A DNA stretch of 61,408 nucleotides from contig JBBPTG010000149.1 of the NCBI GenBank assembly GCA_038093975.1, positions 1 through 61,408 on the forward strand, written 5' to 3'. This document shows positions 11,860-22,986 of the stretch, piece after piece (positions within the stretch are counted from its first letter, which is position 1; every line of letters begins with the position of its first letter). This DNA is from Chalciporus piperatus. Its lineage: Eukaryota > Basidiomycota > Agaricomycetes > Boletales > Boletaceae. Both the position numbers and the translations under genes were made by a program. The notes beneath the pieces are model-generated. The model did no database searches, was not told the DNA's origin, and was given only the letters and a program-made list of their open reading frames with translations.

Positions 11860-12160
11860 ACGCCCCGTTGCACTCCCCGTGTTTCACGCGGGGACTGTTG
11901 CCTCAGCCGTCTTGGCCTCGAATCCATCCAGCCCTAGCCATCTGGAACTTAGGTTCCCATGGAGCAGCCCCATCGACGCCTGCTGCACTCCCTGTGTTTC
12001 ACGTGGGGTTCGTTGCCTCAGCTGCCTTGGCCTCAAACCCATCCAACCCTAGCCATCTGGAGCCGGCCGATCTCTTAGAGGACGCTTTGGAGCATTCCCC
12101 ATCGACGCTCTGCTGCGCTCTGCTACGCTCCCCGTGTCTCACGCGGGGTTTGTTGCCCGC
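11860..12160. repeat. Tandem minisatellite, three units of about 125 bp
   Basis: Three units start CATCGACGC near 11858, 11970 and 12100. Each has the block CTCC(C)(C/T)GTGTTTCACG(C/T)GGGG followed by TTGCCTCAGC and GCCATCTGGA. The block is a hairpin, CCCCGTG-TTT-CACGcGGGG. Diverged single copies (CCTACGTTTCACGTGGGTG) occur near 13180-13250. ORFs crossing this array are not considered genes. Confidence 0.75.
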
Positions 12161-12179
12161 CTCTTAGCCTGGTCTGTGG

Positions 12180-13488
12180 ATCAACCCAGCACGTCTGTGT
12201 CCGGTGATTTCTAGAGCCTTGTCGAGCCAAACCTTGGCACGCCTGGTTCTGATCTCTCCCTGCACAGGCGTTGACTCCGTTGAGCCCAGGCTCCTCTCTT
12301 CAGCCTATTCTACGGCGTCATCGCCCCGCACCTCATCGCACTTTATTGCCCAGGCACAGTGCAGCGATGCTCTCTTGTGATCCAAAGCTTAGGTGGGGAG
12401 TTAATGCCTCGAAACCCCCTCCTCCCAATCCCGCCTTGCTAGGGGCGGATTCCTGGCCTGTTTTGCCCCCGAAATACGGTGGGTTTATTCTATGCATGGA
12501 TGAGGCGATGGGCTAAACACACTATGGACATAGGATTTACTGGAATCTCGCTGAGCTCTGCTGGGATCCCGTCGACCTTCTAGGTTGGATCGTTTTCAAC
12601 CAAGGAGGGTCCAGACGCATGGAGCTTGTACAGCTTGGGAGGTTGCTCCCCGCAGCATTCCCCACTGGCGCTACTCGATACCCCCGCTACGACCCCGTGC
12701 CGTGGGTAGCAGCTGTGACGGTTGCTGATGTCCCCGTTGGACTTTTCTGACACTGCGCCCCGACATTTGCTCCAGCACACGACAACCACGCGGCAGCGAT
12801 CCACTTGCCTGCCATCCCCCACCCTCAAGAGGTGGCTCGTTTCCTTTCAACCTTTCTGGCCAGGGAGATCTGCTGTTGCGGCTACTGTTCCTCCGAAGCC
12901 CCGCGGGCAAATCGGGCCTCTCTCCCAACCAATCGCCCGTTCGCGCTTGGTTGACGTCACGTGTCCTTTGGCCCAAATAGGCCAGCTACCATTCCATGGC
13001 CAAGCCCCTCACCCGCATCCTACAACCACGACGTGCAAAGCAACGTCCCCCATCACCTCCATCCGCGCTCTTTGTCTCAGGTGCTTGGGCGCTGGGTCAA
13101 CGACGCGTTTTGAGACCGTAGGTTGCTCAACTTCTCCGTGTCTCTCGGATCGCACTCTAGCTGTCTGTCTGCGCTACTTGCCTACGTTTCACGTGGGTGA
13201 TACTGCCCCCCCTCCCCCTCCCCCACTGCCTGCCTACGTCTCATCTGCGTGATCCAGCGGCTTGGTTGTATACCTTGGCCTGCTCCGCGCGCTCAAGGGC
13301 TGCGCCAGATACTCCAGCTATGGCTATGAGGTGGGTCTTCATCGATGTTTGATCCCGACGTTGTTGAATCTTTCCCCTACGCAGCTGCAACATACCTGGG
13401 TGCATGTACCCCGCTGTCCGCGATGCGGCCAAGCATCGTTCAGATTTTCATGCTCTTACTCGGAGGATGAAATACCAAGGTAGGGTGT
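12180..13488. other. Region upstream of the recombinase-helicase gene
   Basis: No confident gene. One short stretch near 13405-13470 reads CPRCGQASFRFSC in a plus frame and is followed by GT...AG signals, so it may be a 5' exon of the gene that starts at 13489. I could not find a splice that keeps the frame, so it is left out of the model. Composition is C/T-rich on the plus strand. Confidence 0.4.
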
Positions 13489-16400
13489 ATGCGCCCTTTT
13501 GCGGCCTGGATTAACCGGGTTTTAGGTACATCGGTCGAGGTTCGGCGAGATGGCCCTGTGGGACGGATATCCTGTCCATGTGGCCTTCCAGACCACGCCC
13601 GCTACGACTTCCAGAAAATATACCGTCTATCTCGGAAGGATCCCCACCCCCATGACCCAGATGTCTTCCCTGATCAGACAAACGCCCAGGGTGACCGCGT
13701 TGCATCCAACGCCTTTCTCGAGTCTGCTCCTTCAATTGACCCCGGTGATCCTGATCCCTTTGGCTTTCCAGATGGTGGATTTCCGGAGTCCTTTCCCATG
13801 GAAGAGTCTGCTGCAGGTGGCCCTCCCCTGGTCGAACAGCCCAGCGTGGATAACCCCTTCCTCAACCAGCTCCCTGAACCCTTTGAGGTCGATGCCATGC
13901 CCGTTGACCTGGGAATGGACCTGATGGCCTGCTTCCCAGCCGCACATGCCCTGTCCACGGTCCCAGTGGCCCCATCCAATCCCATCGTCGCCAATAGACT
14001 TTTGCGGCTGGGGTTGATTGTGGACCCCAGGTTTCGGTTGACGATCTGCGTGGAGTGTCGCTCCCCTGTGGATTTTCGGAATGCCCACGTCCATCTTGCA
14101 TCATACCACGAGCTACCTTTACACGCGAGGCATGCCCTGCCCACCAAAGAGGAGCTGGAGGTTATGCTTCGGCAGCTCAATGCTCATGAGGTGTTGGGCG
14201 TATTTCCTGGCCCAATACCTCCGATCCCCGGAATTGCAGTTGTTGACGCTGTTAGATGCACGCTCCCCGGATGCCCAACACCCCTCGTTTTCTCCGATAG
14301 GAGGAGGCTCAACGAGCATTATCAAGTAGCCCACCCCGGTGCCATGCTACGTGCAGGCCGGTCCGTCAAGGCCCATGCACTTAGCAACTTCCGTGCCACA
14401 AGACAGATGGTGGAGGTGACGGACATTCCCATTTCCCAAGCCGGAATTTTGCTCGAAGATGTCGACCGATATTTGGACAGTGTTCAGCTCTATGGGCTCT
14501 CGGAAACATTCCAGCCAATTGCCAACGCACGGTCGAAGGGGACTGTCTATGCTCAGGCAGGTTGGGACAGCCTTCTTTCACAGGTGAACATCTGCGATCT
14601 TCGCGCCACCGTTCAGCATCCTAGCCAAAGCAACCCCGCCGACAGCCAACACCACGCGCTTGTTCTCGCCGTCGAACGGTATTATTCCTCGATCTCCCTG
14701 TGCATACCCTCGCTTCCCACCCTCACTGCTAGGGCCATTTTATCCTCGGCAGAGCTTACGTCGAAACTCTTCAGGAGTCCACAGGAGCGGGGGACTGTCA
14801 CCACATATTCAAGGCTCATGGCTCTGTTTCTTGTGTTTCTCCTGCGACATGCCTCTGCCCCAATGCCCTCTTTCCCCGTTCCGCTTCACCCCTCCCATCT
14901 CGATAACTTCTCTGCCTTGAAAACGGCGCTTGACTCAGAAAACCCCGACGATGTGAACAGGCAGATTCATTTGACGATCCTCTCTCTACTCTCTCAGCTC
15001 AGCCATGAGGCCACGCTGAGTGATCGCTCGGATCTTTTCGCCCTCTTTTTGATCGCACACCACCTTCGCGACAGCTCTGGAAATGTGACAAGGGCCTCTG
15101 CGATTCCCCCAAACATCTCCGCCATTCAGTGGTGTTTGAGGGCCACCGCTGTCCTCGAGGTTTTGAACAACGCCTCTCAATATCAGGGTGATACCTATCA
15201 GTAGGTCTCTCCCCTGCACAGCTGCCCCCCTGCCTGACCATGCATGATCCTTTAGGGCCTTTGAGGTCCATGCAAAGCACCTCATAACGGAGGGGAAACC
15301 ATCCCTCTTTACCTACCTACGGCAAAAACATGCGTTCTTCAGCAAGCTGGCGTACGACGAACCGGGGTTGCCACGGTTTTCCTGGGACCTTACCATGAGG
15401 GTACTCTCTGTGGAAGGCTTTCCGCTCAGCATCGACCTATTTCCCAAGTCGATCGTCGCGGTCCAGGGGGAGATGCAGGCCTTGGTCACAAAGCTCACTC
15501 ACAACATCGACTTCTCCGACGTCTTTGCATATATCGATTCTCGGACGGACCCAGCAAATCCCACCATGTGGTTCGTGGACCACCCTCGGGAGGATCTGCA
15601 GGGCACCTCCTTTGTTTCGCAAGACGCAACAGGGTTAGCGACCTATTCCCAACGGTTGCTCAAGGGCCTGGTTGATGGGGGGTTATACTTTACCAAAGTC
15701 GACGGCAATCTTTCGCCTAAAAGTTGTGGGTATTCCCACCTTCCAAAGCGTCGACCTCTACTTACCCCTCCCCCCCCTGCAGCTGCGATATGGCGGTGGA
15801 TCACAGACTTTGACGAATTCGTGTCCGCTATGTACTTTGGGGTGGCTATGACCTGGGGCGGAGGGGCTCGGGGAACCGAATGTGATCACATCAGACACAC
15901 CATCCATGGGGTTGGGGAGCGCCACGTGTACATCCTCAATGGGCTTCTTGGAGTTGTGACGACGTACGTGAAAACTCAACACAATCAGGGCCACGGCCGA
16001 CTCATTGTTCGCACCCCATCGCACCCCATATCTCGCCTGTTAATCTTCGCCGTCAGCGTCCTGTACCCCGTGGCAGCTAAGCTTGCCTCCTTCGTCATGG
16101 AGGTTGACAAGGCTCGAAACTATCTGAGCTATCTCTTTGTTCATCATGGTACAGTTTTGGCCAGCCGGGACTTTGGCAATATTCTCGAGCACCACACCGA
16201 AAGGCATCTTGGCCATGCCTTGGGTCTGAGGGACTATCGACAAGTCATGTGCACGATGCTCTGCTCGTTAGCCAAGGCTGACTATGCTGCTCCGGATGCG
16301 GACGACCATGATCTAGCAGCCATCCATGCACAGTTTGGCCACTCAGCCTCGGTTGCCGATGCACACTACGGCATCCAAACCTCCAACGCCTTGGCCACCA

Positions 16401-18665
16401 TCTCACACACCGCGGTTCGATCCATGCAGCGGGTGTCCGCTAGATGGCATGCCTGTATGGGCCTCTCACATTCGCAGTTCGGTGAAAATCTCGATGGCCC
16501 CGGGGATCGACACGTTGCCGTTCAACTTGTCGACTCACTTAAAGCGCCCCTAGCATCCTCCCTCCAAGAGGTTGCACGCGCCTGCATTCGGGACTTTTAT
16601 TCCACCGCCGTGCCGCACTGGACCAATGTGATGCAGGGGTTCGGCTCCGACCTTACGTCGTTTATAAACGACACCTTCCGCACACCCCACCACCCGTCTC
16701 CCAGCCAGCTCCCCCCTCTTGTCATTCACCCGCAGCTTTCTTTCCACCTCAGAGTCCTATTCCCTGGCCCAAGCGGCTTCGTCTTCAAGTCCATCCAGCA
16801 GGCAGAGCTGGTCCAAAGCTGCCTAACGAACGAGCACGTTCTTGCCGTTTTACCCACAGGAAGCGGCAAAAGCCTGGCCTTTTTCGGGGCCCCGATATTG
16901 GCCCCCACCTCCCTATTTATCGTTGTGACCCCCTTTGTTGCCTTGACCGAGGATATGGAGCGCAGGCTTTCCGCGCTCCCCATAGCTGGTGGAAGGTGGA
17001 CGTCCGATCTTAACCCCTTCGAAGCACAGCTGGTCATCGTTCCTGCCCATGAGGCTGGTACCGAAGGTTTTTTCCGATGGGCCGAGGCCAACTCCCCACG
17101 TCTGCAGCGGCTGTTTGTGGACGAGGCCCATCACATATTTACCTCGGACTCCTATCGACTGTGTTTTAAGCTTCTACATAAACTCACCCAGCTCAAGAAG
17201 CCCATCACGTTTCTTACCGCCACGATATCCACCCACTCCATCGCAGCCCTCTGTCACTCAATGATGATCGACCCCGCTCTTCTTCGACTTATTCGGGCGC
17301 CGGTATCCAGGCCCAACATTAAATACCAAGCCCTTGAGGTGTCCCCGGATCATATCGTTCAAAAAACAGTGGAGGTGTTCAAAAACATTACCCTGCTACC
17401 CAACGAGCGCGGCATAATATACACCAGCAGCATAGCGTTTACCCATCAACTTGCTGACCTGCTTGGCATCCACGCATATACCAGTCGTGTTCTGCCCGAC
17501 GAGCTTGAAAACAAGGAGGAGAAATCCCGCAGGTTCCAGGCCTGGCGATCAGGCACGGTGCAGTGGGTTGCCGCAACCGTTTGTTTCGCAGAGGGGGTTG
17601 ATTTCCCAAGCGTTCGATACACCATCCTGGTGGAGCCGATGGAGATGCTTTCGTTCCTACAAGAGTCTGGACGCCTGGGCCGTGATGGTATCCAATCCAA
17701 CGCCATTGCCATATGGAGTCGCATTCCGACACCTCCACCCCTTCAGGATCCAGACCACTGTGGAAAACGATCCTTGGCCCACTTTTTGCAAACCCCCAGC
17801 TGTAGACGGCTGGCGTTCAAAGGCTTTGATCCCGAGGTCCATTCCTGCGCCTCGTCCGCAGAAAATGCGCTGTGTGATAGATGCGAGGGTTTCTCTGCAG
17901 TAAGTCTTTAGTGCATCCCCATCAACCGTCTAAAATGCCCCTCAGTCAAGCCAGCTCTCCATTCCCCAAACCTTGCGGTTCGATCTTCCGTACGTCAAGG
18001 AGACGATCGCCGCATACCCTACCGGCATTGCTGCAATGCCCCCAACCCCCAATGCACAGCAGCCCAATCCAGACATCGTTGCCAAAGCCATCCCCTATTC
18101 CCTCTCTATTCAAAAAAATGGCCAGCTTATAGACCATGCATATGCCATTGGGGGAAAGAGGCTGGATGCCCTGAGAAGGCTGGTTGCCCGCGTTGTCGCA
18201 ATCAACTGCCCGGATTGTTGGGTGCTTGGGGAATCCCACCTTGGGGAGCATAGCCACACACGCTCCTATCGCCTTGACTCTGTGTTGTCAAGTCTACGTG
18301 CGAAAAGGAGGGAAGAACACGTGTTCTGGCCGTCCTGCCACCTTTGCTGGGTTCCTTTTCGCGCCCCATGCCACCACCCCGCCGTCAAGAGGGGCGACAA
18401 GCTCATTCCCGAACATTGCCCCAACCAGAACATTCCCCACCTGATACCCACCCTTATCTCCCTCATCTACCTGCACGACGAGGCTGATGAGGCCAGGCAT
18501 TTTCTTCGCCATGTATCCCTCAACCTCAACCTCAACCCACCCCTCTCATCCCACAAGCCACTCGGTCAATTCATTGAGTGGGTTACAGAGCCGTCGAAAT
18601 CCCCAGACGCCATACCTAACTTTTCCCTCTTCCTCATTGCCTTTTCCGAACATTTTGAAAGGTAG
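13489..18665 (+). CDS. C2H2 finger / tyrosine-recombinase-like / RecQ-like helicase fusion
   Basis: Three exons (13489-15200, 15256-17899, 17946-18665) encode about 1,690 aa. In order: Cys/His clusters near 14045-14115 (CVECRSPV...HLASYH) and 14262-14335 (CTLPGCPTPL...HYQVAH), resembling the paired fingers of DUF3505-type fungal proteins. Next comes a tyrosine-recombinase-like domain: Arg in RGTE at 15869, LRDYR with Arg at 16238, GHS at 16337-16345 and a candidate catalytic Tyr in HYG at 16367. Then a RecQ-like helicase: LPTGSGKS near 16852, DEAH at 17120-17131, QESGRLGRDG near 17660, and a Cys pattern ending LCDRC like the RecQ zinc-binding region. A final exon adds a CxxC domain (CPDCWVLGE, CHLCWVPF). 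The fusion suggests integration or recombination of DNA, possibly near telomeres as in telomere-linked helicases. No frameshift is seen. The 5' end is uncertain. Confidence 0.8.
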
Positions 18666-18902
18666 ACTGCCTCTGGTACGTACAGCTTGTAGCGTAGCTG
18701 CTGCAACCATCGATTGTTCAACCAATACATGTGTGTGGGTCTGAATGACGCCTGGTTGACGCCCGAATACGCCCGTCTTTACCAAAGTAGCCCCCACCCT
18801 CCTCCACCCATTGCGTCAAGGCGATTTTCATGTCGATGGGCTTTCCTCCCCACCCTGAGCTGGCTCGTTAACCACAGGCATCCAGTGCCGAGGCTCACGC
18901 AC

Positions 18903-19201
18903 CTCTGCGCTCAGGTGACTTGCTTTGTAGTGCATCAGGAGTCCCCAAGGCAGCTCGCAGAAGGCGCAAAGTGGGCACTTGAATCGCCCAGAGCTTTCCT
19001 CCAGCGTCCAGCTTAACCCTGTAGCACATTTTGGTTAACCATTACAGCTCTGCCTCCAATACAACACCCACCGTATGTGTACAGCCTCAGGCACCTCTCC
19101 TCATTGTGCATGGCCTTCACATGCCTCTCCAACTTAATCCCTCCATCCCCAACGACGTCAAAGCAGTAGGGGCACATGGTCTTGGGGCTTTTTGCCGGCA
19201 T
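18903..19201 (-). pseudogene. Zinc-finger gene fragment, inverted paralogue of 19760-21061
   Basis: On the minus strand, ATG at 19201 opens a finger KTMCPYCFDVV...LERHVKAMH. A GT/AG intron (19071-19019) leads to a second exon ending near 18903 that reads TLEESSGRFKCPLCAFCELPWG and then a His-x4-His. The gene at 19760 has the same design: a first finger, an intron at the same place after (L)(F/Y)xxG, then HLEELEEGYRCPLCTFSALPYG and His-x4-His. The rest of the gene (Ser-rich linker and Cys-rich C-terminal domain) is not found downstream on this strand, so it is probably a truncated copy lying tail-to-tail with the helicase gene. Confidence 0.6.
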
Positions 19202-19759
19202 CCTTTCGCCACAACAGCTCCCCCATGGCCCTCAAATACTGCGGCCCCACACCGCGGTGTGCTTCTCCCTTCTGTCACCGAAGCTCAACGCTGCCCAATA
19301 TGGTAGGGCTGTTTCTACTCAGGTACGTACCGTTGCAAACCTGGCAAAGAAGCTTCGTTGAACGTCAAACCCTCTGCAACACGACCCCCGCCCTCGGGTC
19401 TTGAGTCTTGAAGGTTGGTTCTCATTTCAAACCCCCTTACCCCATCCTTACGTCCTAGATCGGCATTCCCTGATCCACATGCGACATGAACCCCCTCTCG
19501 GCCATTCCTTGTTCCACCCTACCTCATTGGGTTAAATTCAGGCAGATTGTCTACTAGCTGAACGTCGGTTTTGGTTTGGTATGCTACCGAGGTACGGCTT
19601 CTTTTTATACCCATCGAGGGCTCCATCACAGCTTCTGGGTTTTCGCCAGTCGTCGCCGAAGCAGGTTATAGTGGGCCGATGCGCCCCTGAGCTGCTATCT
19701 CCTGCCCCATCTCTTTTTCCACCGCAACCTCCCCAAACCACCCACACCTTTCGTCCACA

Positions 19760-21061
19760 ATGTCGTCCGACCTCAAATGCCCATTCTGTCTCACACCCAT
19801 GTCCGATCCAGAACGCCATGTGGATACGCATGCCACCTCTCAAGATCTTACCCTGTTTGTTTTCGGTGGGTACCCTCGTATCTTTTCCCAACTTTCTCGG
19901 CCTTGGCTGACGCTTCGTATAGATAAAGTGTATCACCTTGAGGAGTTAGAGGAGGGCTATCGATGCCCGCTTTGCACCTTCTCTGCACTCCCATATGGGC
20001 TATACAGCCATCTTCAGTCGCATTTCTCACTCCAGGTACGTATCATTCAACCCGTAGGTTGAACCCCCACTCAGCTGCATCCACAGCCCCCAGCTAGTTG
20101 GAAGCGCCCCGGCCCATCGGAGGGTGAGGATGGTGGTCGACCGACCAAAAAACAAAGGCTCGACGCTAGAGCCGAGGGCCACAGCTCCCCTGTGATTGTT
20201 TCACAACCACAGCGGCTTTCCTCCAGCCTCACAACCCCCTTGCCATCGGCTTCTAGCCAAAGACAGGCAGCCAACCCATTTTCCAACAAGGTTTCCCAGA
20301 AATCTACCCCAATCACCCCATCCACCAGCTCCAGTAGGATGTCCGCTCCAATGCATCGGCCCTCCAGTAGCGAATCATCCACGTCCTTCAGCCAAAACCC
20401 GAGCACCCCCACACCCTACCATCAACCGAACACACCGTCCAGCTCCTTGAACCCTGACCGCCATGCAGATGGTGTCATAGCTCACATTCGGGCGATACAG
20501 ACCACCTTGAGCGTCGGTTTTCAACCACAGACCTTCGTCGTCTCAAAATTCCTTGGCGATCATAGGGGAACCTGTATGCTCCACACCATCCTTGGTCGGT
20601 CCCAATCGCACCCCCATGACTCCCTAAAAGCTTGTGACCTGGCCGATTGGTTCCAAAACCCAGAATACCATGCCTTTCGGACGGCCTTCCGACGTGCACC
20701 CAACCCTGGACGATGCGGATCCTGTGGGTGTCCGAAAATTGACGGAATCCCCCATGAAGGAACTTGGAACGGACCCCCAAGCGCTTGCTTGGACGAAGGC
20801 CTCCAAGAGTGGATCCTCGGCCTCGCATTTTACGCCTGGAAATATACCCATCTTCGAAACAAAATCTTGACATTGCTCGGGATTCCCCTGGATTCCTTCG
20901 AGAACAGGTCTGATTTGGAGGGGGCGGGTACCTTTGCCCGCTGGTTGGGGCAGAAGAATGGAAGGGATGTTTCGTGGCTTTCGTCCAACCTCCTGGACTT
21001 TCTTTACATAGTTGCCTCCAATGCCCAGGACCTCTTTACCCCACACTACGGCAGCATGTAG
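19760..21061 (+). CDS. C2H2 zinc-finger protein with helicase-type Cys-rich C-terminal domain
   Basis: Three exons (19760-19865, 19923-20035, 20075-21061) give about 401 aa. The N-terminus has two fingers: KCPFCLTPMSDPERHVDTH and RCPLCTFSALPYGLYSHLQSH. A Ser/Thr/Pro-rich linker with a KKQR basic patch follows (about 20100-20450). The C-terminal ~190 aa contain ADWFQNPEYHAFRTAF, CGSCGCP and then LAFYAW and FARWLGQKNGRDVSW. This pattern (CxxC, a helical stretch, a Trp-Leu-Gly, then a hydrophobic ending) matches the C-terminal exon of the adjacent helicase and the genes at 37.3, 38.9 and 53.9 kb. It lies 1.1 kb downstream of the helicase in the same orientation. The function is unknown; DNA binding is plausible from the fingers. 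Its 3' end and downstream sequence are duplicated at 40.3 kb. Confidence 0.7.
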
Positions 21062-21216
21062 CCCGGTTCTACCTCAGATGATGCAATCACGGTTTGTCAA
21101 AGCCTCGGTGTAAGTGTTGTCAGTCAGGCATCGTGGTCAGTGTTGTCAGTCAGGCATTTCCATACAGTGGCCAGATAAATTTGCATGGTATTGGTGAAGT
21201 GTGGGGCGGGGGAGAC
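21030..21216. repeat. Duplicated 3' end of the zinc-finger gene unit
   Basis: From the last codons (TTTACCCCACACTACGGCAG) through GATGATGCAATCACGG, two TTGTCAGTCAGGCAT blocks and CAGTGGCCAGATAAA to GTGGGGCGGGGGAGAC, the sequence reappears at about 40265-40476 with scattered differences. The similarity stops at nearly the same point in both, which may mark a 3' element boundary. Confidence 0.75.
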
Positions 21217-21239
21217 CTTATCCATATGCCGTCAACGCT

Positions 21240-21720
21240 CATATGAGTGCTATAAGGATGGAGTGTAGCTAATGTGTACAAAAAAGCGTAGTAAAAGTGT
21301 AGTCAAGAGTGTGGGAAAGTGTATAGGGATAGAGTGTAGCTAAAGTGCACAAAAAAGCGTACCAAAAGTGTAGTTAACAATGTGGGAAAGTGTATTAGGA
21401 TAGAGTGTGGCTAAAGTGTACCAAAAAGCGTACTAAAACTGTAGTCAAAGGTGTGGGAAAGGAGTGAAATGGAGTGTAGCTAAAGTGTACAAAAAAGCGT
21501 AGTAGATGTAGTCAAGTGTATTAGCATCTGAGTGTGGCTGTGTACAAAAAAGTGTAGTGAAACTGTAGTCAAATGTGTAGGACAGTGTGGCTAGATTGAG
21601 TGTAGCTAAAGCGTACCAAAAGCGTACTAAAAGTGTAGGAAAGTACACTAGGATTGACTGTAGCTAAGATGTACCAAAAAGCGTACACAAGTGTACCAAA
21701 AGGGTAGTAGTTGTCTACTG
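21240..21720. repeat. Tandem repeat of GTGTAGCTAAAGTGTAC units
   Basis: Irregular units of about 60-80 bp built from GAGTGTAGCTAAAGTGTAC, CAAAAAGCGTA(C/G)(T)AAAA and TGTAGTCAA, ending near 21720. The words AGTGTAG and TAGCAAAGTGTAG also fill the 5.9-7.1 kb repeat region, which suggests a common family. No gene here. Confidence 0.8.
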
Positions 21721-21899
21721 TAGAAATTCCTAATAAAGTGTACTAGTGCTATTTTCCTGATGTTTGGACTTGACGAAAATCCGCGCGCGAGCAGGTCACG
21801 TGACCGTGTTGAACTCGCCGCGTAAGCATTTTCGACTCCGAGTCTCTGAGTCTCTCACTACCTCCCTACTACCACCTACTACCCCACTTCAACCCAGCA

Positions 21900-22500
21900 C
21901 GAAAACACAACCGGCGAGGGCTCAACAGCCCTGCCGGCTGTCAAAGGTATGGTTTTACTTACCTACCGACCCACCCGCTCACCTCGGCAACACCCACTCC
22001 AGCTGTTTGCCCCACCACCACTTTCGACTCGAAGTCGAACAAAACAGCCGGCGTGGGCTCAACAGCCCTGCCGGCATCACGAGGTTCGTATCTTTTCACT
22101 CACCATCACCACCTCTCACCTTGCCAACAGCCACTCGGGCTGTTTGCCCCACCACCACCTCACCTTCGACTCGAACACGAACAAAACGGCCAGCGAGGGC
22201 TCAACAGCCCCGCCGGTCCTTGACCGTGAATTTTCACTCACCCCCACCACATCCACTCACCTCGAACACAGCCGGTCGGGCTGTCCGCCCCACCACTACC
22301 TCACCTCCACTCACCCTCGAACAACATGGCCGGCGTGGGCTCAACAGCCTCGCCGGCATCACCAGGTGAGTTCTCGCTCACCACCACCACCACTACTCAC
22401 CTCGTAAACAGCCGTTCGCCACCAGCACCCCCCACATCCACCACGACCTACCAGAAACACGGCCGGCAAGGGCTCAACAGCCCCGCCGGCATTGCTATGT
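21900..22500. repeat. ~138-bp minisatellite, five units each with a hairpin
   Basis: GGGCTCAACAGCC recurs at about 21919, 22056, 22198, 22338 and 22470 (spacing 132-142 bp). Each sits in a stem-loop of the form CCGGC-n-AGGGCT-CAAC-AGCCCT-GCCGG, with small variations. The DNA between is (CACCAC)n-like and rich in C. The long Pro/Thr/His-rich ORFs across this array are products of the repeat. A (CAT)n microsatellite follows near 22615-22640. Confidence 0.85.
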
Positions 22501-22986
22501 GAGTTTTTACTCACCACCACCACCACATCCACTCACCTTGCCTCACCCTCGCTCGTGCATGCCAGTGGCAGCCACCACCCTGACCCTCCCTCATCTCACC
22601 ATCACTGGTAGGTACATCATCATCATCATCATCATCATCTCATCATCACTGACATCACCATCACCACTGTCCTCAGGCTAACAGCAACATTCAGGTGGGT
22701 ACTCATTCATCACCATGGTAGCTACTGTATATATGTAGTATGAGATCTGTAGTATATAGTTTCCTTGAATACAATTATTCAAACTCTTTCTTATGACTGG
22801 TGTAAAGGAAATGTGAAGAAATAACAGTGGAATAAGGCTATTATTATGCACTAATTATCAAGTATTATCAACTAATACTTGAAGATCGTCAAGATTAATT
22901 GAGTTAGGTTGTCGGCCGATGTCTCTTACGCACGTATCCAACAAACGAGGGTATCATAGGCTACTCATTTAAAGACAATGTAAACA

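Noticed and set aside
21764..22407. Long Pro/Thr-rich plus-strand ORFs
   Set aside because: They are produced by the ~138-bp minisatellite; frames stay open because of the repeat composition.
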